From the NCBI RefSeq assembly GCF_014633365.1, contig NC_068352.1:25205310-25269309 (forward strand): a stretch of 64,000 bases of DNA, read 5' to 3'. This document shows, in pieces, positions 24,623 to 36,787 of the stretch. Every line of letters starts with the position of its first letter. Position 1 is the first letter of the stretch. The translations under genes were made by a program, and so were the position numbers. Source of the stretch: Diospyros lotus (Eukaryota; Streptophyta; Magnoliopsida; Ericales; Ebenaceae). The notes beneath the pieces are model-generated. The model ran no database searches and was not told the origin of the DNA. It saw only the letters and a list, made by a program, of their open reading frames with translations.

Positions 24623-26475
24623 GTTTTCCTCTTCTTTCTCTCACTGATCTCTGGTCCACATTGCCTAATATTACAAATAGAAAGAAAGTATTTTTAGTAA
24701 TTTTAAAATAGATATTTAAAAAATAAAATAAAAAACGCGAGAAGAGCCTTTATCTTTTCATATTTTCTTTCATTCATCCGTAGGTAGACTGAAGCGGGTG
24801 AGGTGAAGGGACCCAGCGCAGGAACCGAGGGATAGAAAGTTAGAAACAAGCAAAATTTAAAGGGAAAGGCTTTCAGGCTGGTCTGGTGAGAAAAGAAAAG
24901 CAAGAGTTTCGGGATTTTGAGCTTTTCTTTCTCTCTTTCTTTTTTTAACTTTAGCAAAAGGGACTATTTTTTGGTGGAATCATTTTGTTGGATTGACTCT
25001 CTATGATTTGTCTTAAGCCTCCTCTCTCTCTCTCTCTCTCTCTCTCTCCTTCAGAACATGTGCATGTCTGTCTCTGCACAGAAACCAAATTCGCATCCTC
25101 TCTCTCACTCTAGCCTCTGTGTCTATATGTGTATATATATATATATATATGACAGAACAAAGTTACAATCCATCTTAATATCCACGTCATCTCACGCTTC
25201 AGTAGTTTATGGGCAGTTGAAAAAGTCACTTTAACATGTTATTTGAAATTATTTAAATAAAATTATCTTTTTTTAAATAAATTTATTTTAAATTTTATAA
25301 ATAAAAAAATAATTCATATATCTCCAGATATATTTTAAAAAAATTAACAAATAATTTAATAAAAATCTTAGAATACTTTCTAGATTTATCTTGTCTATTT
25401 CATATCATGGTCTGAAAAATATTAAGATTGTATCAAAATAAAGTTAAAATATTTTTTAAATTAAGATATAGAATAATCAAGATAAGATTAAAAAATATTT
25501 TAAAATTTTTATCTAACTATTTGTTAAATTTTTAGAATATATTATGGGATATATGTATCTTTTTTTCTTATATGTGAGAGACAAATTTATTTGAATAATT
25601 TTAAATAAGAAGTCAAGTGATATTTTTTAAAATTATTAAATAAATTTAACAAATACAATAAAAAAAATATTTTTAAAATGCTCTTTATATTATACTTTTT
25701 TAAACTAGCAGACGAATTAACAAACATTACATATGTGTATAAATTATCTGGTAACCTTCTTAATTTCTTTTACTTTTAATATATTCCAAAAAAAAAAGGG
25801 GGAATTTGCAACAGTAGTTGTGACGGAGGAGCCAGCTCTGAGCAAGAAAGCAAAGATAGCAAAACCAAAAGCTCTGAGTCATGGAGATACGGTTACTCAA
25901 AAGATTTCAGTAAGGTCGGGTTGGATACACCAAAGATACCCCTCCTTTTGCAATTCCCACCACCTTTTTGGTTTTTTTTTTTTTTTCTTTTTTTGTCTTC
26001 TTTCTACTTTCCCTTTTCATGGGTATTATAAAGTTTATAAGACGGGTATTAATTTATGCTTTGTTTTTTGATTAAATTAATTTAAAGACAAGTATTATCA
26101 CACAAAATTGAATGGTTTTTTAAGGAAGTTGGAGAGAAAAAATACTATGGTTTCGGTCGAATGGTCCAATCTATGACTATGAGCAGTGGCTGAACTTTCC
26201 TTGACTTGAACCCTTTTTCTTCTGCTTAATTCATTTGATTTGATCCCTTGATCAGTCTCTTGATATCGTGCAATGTCCTTCCCCTTCTGGAACTTCTGCG
26301 CATAAGGGCAATTGGTAGGATCCACTACCCGCCTATGTACATGCATGCTTGGAGGGTGTTTCGCTTACCAATTTGACATGCTTGGAGGAATCTTGCCCCT
26401 ATGTTATTTTTAACCCCCTAAGGAGTGGGCGTCATGTTCATCTTTGTTAAAGAGGTGAATAAAATCGCACTTTAC
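23475..26475. other. Intergenic DNA with microsatellites; no confident gene
   Basis: It contains CT and TA microsatellites at about 24590-24621, 25021-25047 and 25131-25150, which could belong to a leader or promoter. An open, lysine-rich frame near 25798-25925 (EEPALSKKAKIAKPKALSHG) and a minus frame at 26098-26346 were not recognised. The stretch 25380-25720 resembles a strongly AT-shifted version of the Harbinger ends at 13037 and 18051 (shared words such as TTGTTAAATTTTT and TTTAACAAA). Confidence 0.4.
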
Positions 26476-26478
26476 TTG

Positions 26479-27298
26479 GAGGGTGTTTGGCTTACCAATT
26501 TGACCTCTTATTGGCTACTATTTTGTAAGTTACATATGACTTATTTTATTATATTTTTATTAAAAATATAAGAATTTAAACGTTATCAAGCATATAAGTT
26601 ATTTTAACAATTTATTTATAAATTCCCCCTGCGTCTTTTCAACTAAACTGTTGATAGCTTATTTCATTAACCAAATAAATTATAAATTCATCCTCAAACA
26701 TTTAAGATATTCACAATTCTATCATTTATTCTTCATCTCTCTATCTTTTCTATCTCTGCCTCTCTCTAATTTTTCCATCCCAGTTGTTACCTCCATCTCC
26801 TTTGTAGTGGTTGTCGCCCGTTGCCTCCAGCCCCATCCCCATCCTTATCGATCGCCACCTCTAGACCCATCCCCAACGACCATTGTCTCGAACCTCCATC
26901 GCTACCTCCTTCATGTTCATCGCCCACGCCTCAGTCGTCTACCTCCCCCTCTATCGTCAATGTCCTCCCCATCTCTGTATGTATAATTTATTAATATGTA
27001 ATTATAAGTATTTTATTATTTGGACATCAATTTATAATTTTTTAATTAAAAATTAATATTTTTAATAATTTTATTTATATTATTTAACAATTAATATATA
27101 TTTTTTCATTTTTTTATTAAATTCTGATAATTTATCAATTTTGTCAAGCCAACACATATCTATATAAATAACAATTTAAAGTACATTGATCCAAATAATT
27201 TATCAATTTAAATATTACTTAATTTTTAAACTTTACTTAACTTATAAATATAAAAGTTTATAAGCACTTATAAAAAAAAAAAAAAACAAACAACCTCT
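26479..27298. mobile_element. Possible TIR element with a C-rich centre
   Basis: The left end GAGGGTGTTTGGCTTA and the complement of the right end, GAGGTTGTTTGTTTTT, agree at most positions. AT-rich subterminal arms surround a C/T-rich block (about 26735-26970) with no recognisable protein. A second copy of the left end occurs near 26353. No target duplication was found, so the boundaries are tentative. Confidence 0.3.
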
Positions 27299-27977
27299 CC
27301 ATTTGTGTCTACTGTGTAGCCAATATATTTAATTAACTAATTACGAGATTATGTTTTAAGAATAACTATTATTAATTGTGAATGATGTAAGATTTTATGT
27401 GTTATTGGTCAAAATTTTAATAGCTCTTTTAAAGAAAACTTGGATGATTTATTACTTTACATTTATCGACTGGTGAAGATAATAACAGAATTTTTTTTAT
27501 CAGAAAAGAATTGTTTTGTAGCTTGGAATACTCTACAAAAACAAACGCATAGAAGACGTAATATATATTGCATAAATATTTTGCTATTAAAATTAAAATT
27601 TTAGATATTATAAAAAAATACAGAGTTATTAATGTTGAGCAAATTTGTTCTATTTAATTTTTAATTAAATTTTAATCATTAACAAAAATAATATTTTGTA
27701 TCTAATTATTATTTATTAATTTATAAAATATTTTGACATAATATATGTATTGTTAAAATTAATATTTTTTATTAAAATTATTTTTTCAAATAAGTAAAAA
27801 TTCATACAAATATATTTTTTTAAAATTTGGACCAAAAATAAATTTTTTCACTATTGCTATGTTGTTTTATAGTGCACTACAGTATTCCCAATAGTTATGA
27901 ATAGTAATTTGACCATTGTAAACAATAAATTCAACCATATTTAAATAGTATTTTTTAAAATATTTATAAATAATCTC
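27299..27977. other. AT-rich intergenic DNA
   Basis: Very AT-rich, with no gene or repeat recognised. Confidence 0.55.
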
Positions 27978-29060
27978 AATCTCATTTTGGAGATCAATTT
28001 ATTACACATATTGTACATCTAAAGCACTCACGAGCTCCCAAATGCTCTCAAGCCAAAAGTTCAAGTAACTCGAGGCTCTTGAAACTACATTACACATCCA
28101 TCAAAGAGTCGCAAGGCAAGTGGAGAAAAAGATATCGCAAAGATAAATTTGATTTTCTCCATTCAAACCAAGGTCATTTATTTATTTAATTATTTTTTAT
28201 TGCCTTGTATTTTTGTGCTTAATTGTTTATTTATATGTGTCTAATTGTGGACAAATATTTGTAATCATTTAAAATTATTGTAGATTGTATTGGTTTTCTA
28301 ATACCATTTAAAAATTTAGGTATATTTACTTTTCAAAGTGAGATAGGCATTGGTGTAGTGATTTCCTAGAATCGTTAAAAATGTACGTGTATTTAGTTTC
28401 CAAGATAAGCTAGGGAAAAAATTTTGGCGTTGGTGATTTTTTCAGAACCCGTTATAATCTAAGAATGTATCTAGTTTTCAATATGAAGTAGTGTAGAAAC
28501 CTTAGTGAGATTAGTGAAATCCCAATAGTGGTTGAGATCTTGAGAGATTGGAGTAGATGTGTGAAGACATAAAATCATTATAAATTGACTTGTATCTCAT
28601 TTATTTATTTTTACTATATTTTATGACTTGTAATTTATTAATCTCAAACTCATATATACATTTACAAAATTTTAATTAAATAAATTATAAAAAATTTTAA
28701 TCACTCAATTCGCTTTCTTATTGAGTAGGCATACCTTAATGGACTAACAATTAAACCATAAAAAGTAACTTACAACAACCAAACAACAACAACAACATAT
28801 CCAGCCTTTATTTCATTACGTGAAAAAAAGTAATTTACCTAGGAATAATAATTTTTATCTATTTATAGATAAAATTATTAGAAAGTGATAATAATCTGTA
28901 ATATATTAGGATTAAAATTGTTACCGATATAAATTTATTTTAAAGTAACTATTTACACAATTATCGTGAAAACCCCTTACTTAGAAATCACTTTCTCAGG
29001 ATTTATTGATCCTCTTTTTAACGGAGATTATCCACAAAGTCTCAAGAGAACCTCTTGATC
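27978..29060 (+). repeat. Tandem duplication, unit 1 (1083 bp)
   Basis: The unit begins AATCTCATTTTGGAG and is followed at once by a second, nearly identical unit at 29061-30174. The internal features are AT-rich. They include a CAACAACAACAACATATCC word near 28783 and a TAACAATT word near 28746 that recalls the end of some Copia leaders, but no LTR ends, primer site or protein could be established. Confidence 0.85.
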
Positions 29061-30174
29061 AATCTCATTTTGGAGATCAATTTATTACACATATTGTACA
29101 TCTAAAGCACTCACGAGCTCCCAAACGCTCTCAAGCCAAAAGTTCAAGTAACTCGAGGCTCTTGAAACTACATTACACATCCATCAAAGAGTCACAAGGC
29201 AAGTGGAGAAAAAGATATCGCAAAGATAAATTTGATTTTCTCCATTCAAATCAAGGTCATTTATTTATTTAATTATTTTTTATTGCCTTGTATTTTTGTG
29301 CTTAATTATTTATTTATATGTGTCTAATTGTGGACAAATATTTGTAATCATTTAAAATTATTATAGATTGTATTGGTTTTCTAATACCATTTAAAAATTT
29401 AGGTATATTTACTTTTCAAAGTGAGATAGGCATTGGTGTAGTGATTTCCTAGAATCGTTAAAAATGTACGTGTATTTAGTTTCCAAGATAAGTTAGGGAA
29501 AAATTTTTGGCATTGGTGATCTTTTCAGAACCCGTTATAATCTAAGAATGTATCTAGTTTTCAATATGAAGTAGTATAGAAACCTTAGTGAGATTAGTGG
29601 AATCCCAATAGTGGTTGAGATCTTGAGAGATTGGAGTAGATGTGTGAAGATATAAAATCATTATAAATTGACTTGTATCTCATTTATTTATTTTTACTAT
29701 ATCTTATGACTTGTAATTTATTAATCTCAAACTCATATATACATTTACAAAATTTTAATTTATTTAAAATTAAATAATAAAAATTTTTAATTAAATAAAT
29801 TATCAAAAATTTTAATCACTCAATTCACTTTCTTATTGAGTAGGCATACCTTAATGGACTAACAATTAAACCATAAAAAGTAACTTACAACAACCAAACA
29901 ACAACAACAACATATCCAGCCTTTATTTCATTACGTGAAAAAAAGTAATTTACCTAGGAATAATAATTTTTATCTATTTATAGATAAAATTATTAGAAAG
30001 TGATAATAATCTGTAATATATTAGGATTAAAATTGTTACCGATATAAATTTATTTTAAAGTAACTATTTACACAATTATCGTGAAAACCCCTTACTTAGA
30101 AATCACTTTCTCAGGATTTATTGATCCTCTTTTTAACGGAGATTATCCAGAGAGTCTCAAGAGAACCTCTTGAT
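29061..30174 (+). repeat. Tandem duplication, unit 2 (1114 bp)
   Basis: It matches 27978-29060 with scattered substitutions and one extra run of about 31 bases near 29757-29790. It ends CCTCTTGATC, the same word that ends unit 1. The 88-residue frame spanning 29006-29272 is interrupted in unit 1 and shows no domain, so it is not called as a gene. Confidence 0.85.
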
Positions 30175-31379
30175 CAATCAATAGGGTCCCCCCAGGCTCC
30201 TTTTTGTCATTTCATGGTTTCATTTTCTTAACTTTTAAACTTTTTAAGTTTCGTAAATTAGGTTAACGGGGGAGGGGGGCCTCATTCATCCATATGCACA
30301 TCAACATCAATCATGGGACGGAAGTGGGCTTAGACGTTTGTTGTCCAATCAAGTGCAAATCAAGTTAGTAACCTTTTGAAAGTGATGCTCTCATGAATTA
30401 ACTTGTCTATCACATGGGGTGACAACTTTTACTCCAACCGACGGATATTCGATAATTTATTAAATGAATTCAAACTTCAATTTTATCTAATAAAATGGGT
30501 ATGGGCCGGAAAGAAAAAAATTACCTAGATATATATTAGTAAGATGACATCTTCATATAATGCCATTAAATAAAAATATATATATTAATCTATAAGATTG
30601 TCAGTGATACCGAAAATAACTAGATTTGATTTCTCTTTATTAACCCCAACTTTGATGAAAATATAATTATAATTTATTTATTTTGTGTGTTAGGTAAAGC
30701 GGGAATCAAACTCCTATTTATAATAATAATAATGGTATCTGATTAAAACTCATTAAGAGTTTTATATATCTTTTAAACTAAATTAAATTTTTAAATAATT
30801 AATTATCTTATTAAATTCTTTAATTATCTCATCAAATATTTGATATTTAATTTGATTATCATGTCGATGAACACTATCATATCAAATAAAATATTTATTT
30901 TAATTATTATATAAGATTCAAGATAATTTTTATTTATTTATTTGATAAGATATTATTTTAATTATCATGTGAATCATAAGATAATTCTTACATTTTTCTA
31001 CTTGACTTATATGATATTACTTTTATGATTTAGTAAAAATAACATAATGTACACAAAAATCATAGTTAAAATTTGCTTTACTTTGGATATAACATTATGT
31101 CATTATTAAGTTAAAATATTAATGTGAGTCATGACGATTGTATGTCAATTTTTTCTACACAGCCCATTCCATGTATCACAACACTAACTTTTCAACTTAA
31201 TATAGCTTTTAATGAAGATAATTGTAACGATGCAACTTCAATATCTTTTTTATAAGACTATTCTTGTCAACATTACTCTAAAACAATTATATATGTATGT
31301 ATACAAAAGGAAAACAAAAAACATGAGAAACATGTAAATGAACTCAAAATATCAAATGTATAAGCTTTAATAGAATCAT
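30175..31379. other. AT-rich intergenic DNA
   Basis: No coding sequence or element ends were recognised. Confidence 0.55.
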
Positions 31380-31787
31380 AATACATTATTTCTAATGAAA
31401 GCCCAAAATACCCATTATTTTAACATGTTCATTAAATATTTTAGGCAACAATCCTTTTGTTATAAGAATTGCAATAATAAGATTAGTGCTAATATAGTCG
31501 ATTAACACTTTTTGTTTCTAAACCTCTTTAATGGCTAGGTATTTTAATTTTCATATGTTTAGCATCCTTAAAATACTTATCATTTTTAGAGAAGAATATT
31601 GCTACAGAGTTAGTGTAATAAATTTTCAACGATTTGGTAATACTGGGGACAACCCAAAACCTTAAAATAAAATTCTGCAGCCATAAACCATGAATAATGA
31701 TCTCAAAGCATGCTACGAAATCAGCTTTCACAGTGAATGCAACAATAACAAACTACTTTACACTTTTTTATGAAACTGCCCCTCCAA
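31380..31787 (-). pseudogene. Copia polyprotein relic, RNase H part (3' piece)
   Basis: On the minus strand, with stops and frame changes, it reads SDFVACFEIIIHGLWLQNF, LKIYYTNSVAIFFSKN and KHMKIKI. These are the Copia RNase H motifs (A-E-F/Y-x-A, W-L-x, D-N-x-S-A and the K-H-I-D-I-K block). It continues the relic at 34463-34870 and is separated from it by the solo LTR. Confidence 0.7.
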
Positions 31788-34462
31788 TGTAATGCCCCGT
31801 TTTCCCACAACGTGCATTATCTCGAGATTTCAGGAATATTTTTTTTTATATCATATACACAACATAAGTCCCTCGATATACATACCCTCGTCATAATCAT
31901 TTCCCGATAATCCCGATCGTACCTTCTTAGCATATCAAATTGAATAATTAATAGGCTAAGACAAGTAATATCAATCACATCAGCGGAAGCCAGATCGAAA
32001 CCTCAATGATATATAACTGACAATTTCCTTTACAGATAATAACCGAATCGATGTTTCACATAAAAATATCAAAATATTACATAACCTCTGAACATCGTAT
32101 TCATAGACAAAACCTATGAAAACTAATCATAGCAGCTACATCTCGATGACATTCTTTCCTTTGGCGCCACTGCATTCACCTGGAACGTTTGAATATTCCA
32201 GGGACATAGTCCAAATTAGATGCTGAATCATCTAAGTGAGGGTTCAAAAACATTTTCATGAATATATGCAAAATCATATATAAAACCGACAAGTCCCGAC
32301 ATGCACCAGCCTAAGAGAATCCCACATAGCACTTAACCCTAACCGGGGAAAATGCAATCTCTCTAAAGGCGACACGACCACTTCGGCCCATTGGCAAAAC
32401 AATCCTGCTTAAGAGGGACAATTTCGACATATGAACCCGGGAAATCACCCAATTGTCATTGTTAGGCTTTACGCTCCAACTCAAAAGCATTCCAACGCAA
32501 CCCTAGCCCCAAGAGTGTCACATCAGCACTACCCTCGGAATCGACGTCACCTCGGCATTAATGCTATTGCTCAAAGGAACCTGGGGTGGTGTCCACTCGC
32601 AGCTCCGCCACTTGAGCGAACAACCGGGGTGGTGTCCACTCTCAGCCCCGCCACTTGGGTCCCGTAGGGTGAAGTCCGTCTCAGCCCTGTCCCAAGTGGG
32701 TCACTTAGCATTAATCCTAGGTACGCATCCCGAGTGCTGTCACTCTGGGCTACGTCACAGGTTACCAACCCACGTCCCACATGGACGACACAAAACAAGC
32801 CAATGCCGAAAAATCATAACATGCATAAAATCAACATCTCAATGTATGCAATTTACCGTACGAAATTCAATGAATGTGTAAATAATTGTTTGGACAACCA
32901 TAATAAACCAAGCCATAGGGATGAACATTCACAGTAAACCATTCACATGTCACTCAAGGTCCTTTCGGGTAGAACCACTCACAAGTTAAAACAAAGTTGG
33001 GGGCGAACACTCACCTTGACGGATTCGAACTGCCTTGATCCTCGTGCACAACCTTGTTATGCGTGCCAAATCACAGACACTTGAATTTACAGTCAACCTT
33101 GAACCACAACACTTCCTAAGCACCATAATTAATAAAGGAAACATTAAAATCCATTTTCCTCAATTATTTCACAATTTTCTCTATTTTCTCCCATTTTTCA
33201 CCTCGATAATTCCAAAATAATTATTTTCTCAACTATTTTTTCAAATATTTCAACACCATAATTCTTAAAATAATTAATTAAAAATACTGGAGTTGAAATT
33301 ACCAGAATACCCTTGCTCACACGCCCTCACGCGCTTGGCGAGTGGCTGGACAATTTGGGTTGGCGCGTGGCAGTCACACGCCATCGTCTTCAACCTCTAG
33401 CCGGCCGCCGGAGGTTGCTCTGATCACCACGAAACTGGTACCCTCCGAAAGCCCTTGCAAAGTCAATCACAAACCCACCAAAATCAGGCCGAAAGACCAC
33501 CGGAAAATGGCCTGAATGGCCAGTTGCAGGCGGCGGAAGGCGGTCCGCCTCTAACCCTCGGCCGAGCTCGATCGGCCACCAAACCCGCTCCAAAATGCCT
33601 TAAAATGATCCCAAAATGATCCTTGACTCCTAGAGATCAAAAGCCCTCTATCCAAGCTCCAAGAATCATCCAAAAACGAGGTCGATTTTGTGCTTCATTC
33701 TCGGCCGAAACCCTTGGCTATTTATAACCAAATCCGACCCCCACGTGGCCGATTTCCGGCCAAGGCTTCTTCCCCACGCCTCCTAGACCACCCTAGGCCA
33801 CTCCCTGATGACCCTAGGCTGCCCAAATTGCCAGAATTTCAGGCCAAAATCTCGGCCAGATCTGCCATGTGCGTCCAACTTTATGAAAATTGCAGTTTAG
33901 CCCCTTAGGATTTCTCTTTTGCATTTTGGCCCTTATCCTCAAGCCTCTGATCTTTCTAACACCCTCACTAAGACCCTCAAGATTAGTACTTCTCATTTCT
34001 CCTTTGAAATTTTTGAAAATTTATCGTTTTGACCTCCCTCGGGTAATTTTAGAAAATTACACTTAGGCTCGATTGATTTATTTGACCTTAAATCTACTCG
34101 ATTCAACCTGAAGCCACTTAAGGGTTGTTTTATACATCGAATACTAGTCCTTGACACTCTCCGTTGACTTTTTGGACGTCGTTTACAGCAATTCGGTAAT
34201 ACGACCTAATTGACAGCTGTATTTTTGCTGTACCGAAAACTGTTCCAGATCTCATTTCTTTTATCACTAAAAATCATAATTTTAATTGCTCGTTGATACT
34301 ATACCATTTTCCTTGGCTATCTAGGGTCCGAGGTACTCCCTCTGATTAATTCGGTCGTCCAAAGCTGTGTTAGTGTGCCCTATAGTCTTATTTTCCCAAA
34401 ATTCCAATTATGGCCTTTATCAAATATCATTTTTATCCTCAAAATTATTCTCGGGTGTTACA
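31788..34462 (-). mobile_element. Solo LTR (2675 bp) inserted in the Copia relic
   Basis: It starts TGTAATGCCCCG and ends CGGGTGTTACA, an inverted-ended TG...CA structure. A perfect 5-bp direct repeat TCCAA flanks it (31783-31787 and 34463-34467). A TATAAATAG box on the minus strand (33718-33726) lies before a GC-rich leader-like region, suggesting minus orientation. TGTAACACCC-type ends and long LTRs are usual among plant Gypsy elements, so Gypsy is likely but not proven. There is no internal gag-pol, so it is a solo LTR left by recombination. Confidence 0.8.
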
Positions 34463-34870
34463 TCCAATCAATAAGAATAGGTAGCCAAATGTAGAAATAA
34501 TCAATAAGAATAGGTAGCCAAATGTAGAATTTCTAGTATGAACATATTTAGCAAAATCTAAATTTGAATATCCAATCACCTCAAAATGATCAAATCTTCT
34601 ACAAGTGAGCATATAATATTTTGTTCCTTACAAGTATCTGAATACTTTCTTTACAGCTTTTCAATGATTAAGACCTAAATTACTTTGATACTTGTCCAAA
34701 AATTTGATAGCAAAACTAATATTTGGTCCGATGTAAGTATGATCATATATTAAACTTTCAACTACAAATACATAAGGAATATTTTTTATTTTCTTTCGTT
34801 CCAATTTATTTTTCAATCATTGCATAAGGCTACATTTATCCTCCTCTTGAATGCTAATACTGATATGAAT
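34463..34870 (-). pseudogene. Copia polyprotein relic, RT/RNase H junction (5' piece)
   Basis: The minus strand reads KNIPYVFVVESLIYDHTYI, PNISFAIKFLDKYQSNLG, HWKAVKKVFRYL-like and STFGYLFLLI blocks. These match the end of Copia reverse transcriptase and the start of RNase H. Several stops are present. The 33-bp duplication at 34466-34529 lies at its solo-LTR-side end. Confidence 0.7.
34466..34529. repeat. 33-bp tandem duplication inside the Copia relic
   Basis: The word AATCAATAAGAATAGG and its continuation occur at 34466 and again at 34499 with no mismatch over 31 bases. A 33-base period preserves the old reading frame, repeating STFGYLFLLI. Confidence 0.9.
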
Positions 34871-36288
34871 AATATTGATGGAATACAAATACATGGACAT
34901 TATACTCACTTGATTCATTGTTATCTCTAATTATTATTAGTTGAGTATTTTATTTTATTATTAAAATAAGAAATATTAATAGAGACATTAAAATATTACT
35001 TACTAAATAAAAATTTAAATTCATGATATTATTTTTCCTATTAATTGGTGAGACATAATTGACCAAATAATCTGGTCCCATTCATCTCGTTGCATGACTT
35101 TGCCAGTTGCCATGGGCCGTGGCTCGTCCCAATCTCACACATCACGTCACAAGAGAATTGCGAAGCCGTTTTTAAGTTTGGCCAGCTACGGTGCACCACA
35201 TGTCAGCGCAGTTGCAGCTGCTGCTGCCGACTCCAACAATTACTTGTCCCATTTTAGTATTATATAAATAAATAAATTTCTTTATCTAGATATATATTGT
35301 TAACAGAAAATTAACACAATTCATTTATTAAACATCAAGATTAAAAAAAATATTAAATTATATATTTATATCTAAAAAAATCAATATCATTACGAAAAAT
35401 TATTTTAATAATAATAATAATAATAATAAAAAGAATAAACAGTCAGTCTAAATATTATATATTTACCTTCCATAAATGGAACCGGCTGCACCTGATTCCT
35501 GCCCTAACGTGGCGACGGAGAATAAGAGGAAAAGGACGCATCACTACCTTCCAAACACTCCCACGACAACACAAAACCTACTCTCTTCTTCTCCTCTTCA
35601 CCTTAAGGCCCCACACACCCACCCATCCATCCTCCCTCACCTTTCCTCTTTTTCTCTTTCATATGCTTTTCATTTTTTATATCAAAATTTATCGAATATT
35701 TGATTAATTAATTCAACAACTGTCCATTCACAAATTTAAGACATGTTCCGTCGTAAAGGTCAAGAGTGACAATTCTCGTGGCTTAATTATAAGTTGCTAT
35801 TCCCCATCCAATTATATTTTATTTTAGATTTTGCAAGATGAATTTGAAAAATTAAGAAACAATATTAATTATACATAATAATTGTCTTATAAAATAAAGT
35901 GTTATCATTAGTACCCACAAAAAAAATAATGATTCTCAAGTATTTTTGCGCTAGCTATCAATGTTACCTACCGGCCTATTATCATCATGGAATCATCATC
36001 CATCTTCGCGTTTGAAACCTTAAATTTCTCAAAATGTAAATTAGAGTTCATAACTGAACCCGAGATCAATTTTAGCATTATTCCAAACTTCATCTTCATT
36101 TCAAGTTGTCTAAAGAAATATATATATATATATATATAACTAAATTACAGATACTAAACACTGTCTTTAAAACTTTTTAATTTTTAACTTACAGAGCCTC
36201 GAATAAAGAAATGAGCAAGGAGTGATGATGGGGTGAGCTATACCGAAAAGACAAAACAAAAGGGGAGCCTGTTTGTAAATGGGATTAC
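34871..36288. other. AT-rich intergenic DNA with an (ATA)n microsatellite
   Basis: It includes an AAT/ATA repeat near 35404-35430 and a TA repeat near 36120-36138. A 75-codon frame at 35476-35703 is Pro/Ser/His-rich with no domain and is not called as a gene. Confidence 0.5.
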
Positions 36289-36787
36289 GTGAGCTTGGAG
36301 CGTCACCTTTCACCACCAGACATAAATCAAGCCCTTCTCATTTTTCTGGTTTTGCCCTTCCTGTCTCTCTCCCATCGCTTGCGTTACTTGTCATTCCACT
36401 CTCCACTTCACACTCACAAGCTGATCTTCGTATGGGTTCTTCTTCTTCCGGTTGAATCGATTCGAAAGGAGGCCATCATTTTCCTTGAATAGCTCCTGAA
36501 TCTCGCACACTAGGAAAGTAAGAACCAAACACAACAGCTTTCTCAATCAGATTTCTCCGAACAAAGGAAAAAAAAGGGGAGAAAAAGTAGATTCATAGCG
36601 GTCTTCTTTTACTCTCCCCAAGTTCCAAGTATTTTCTCCGCTCTTTTCCCTTCCTTTCCTCCGCTGCAGCCTTCTGTAATATATAAATTTATGTATCTAC
36701 ATGTGTATATGTGCTTCAGACCATACACGTGAGGATATGAGAATCTGACCGTTTTCAATAGATTGAAGAGTTATACGTACGCGGTGA
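36289..36787 (+). promoter_or_regulatory. Probable 5'-UTR and promoter of the SPARK/GPI-protein gene
   Basis: The CT-rich, TTCTTCTTCC-like composition before the start codon fits a plant leader. A TA-rich word (ATATATAAATTTA, about 36679-36691) about 100 bp before the ATG may be the TATA region. The transcription start cannot be fixed from sequence. Confidence 0.35.

Noticed and set aside
24590..25150. CT/TA-rich stretch as the 5' leader of a gene
   Set aside because: No start codon with a recognisable downstream protein was found, and the tracts are ordinary microsatellites.
29006..29272. 88-codon frame in the second tandem unit
   Set aside because: The same sequence in the first unit does not keep the frame's start, and there is no domain. 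Chance frame in a repeat.
32431..32881. Plus-strand frames in the solo LTR (78 and 106 codons)
   Set aside because: They fall within LTR sequence bounded by a target duplication and show no domain or coding constraint.
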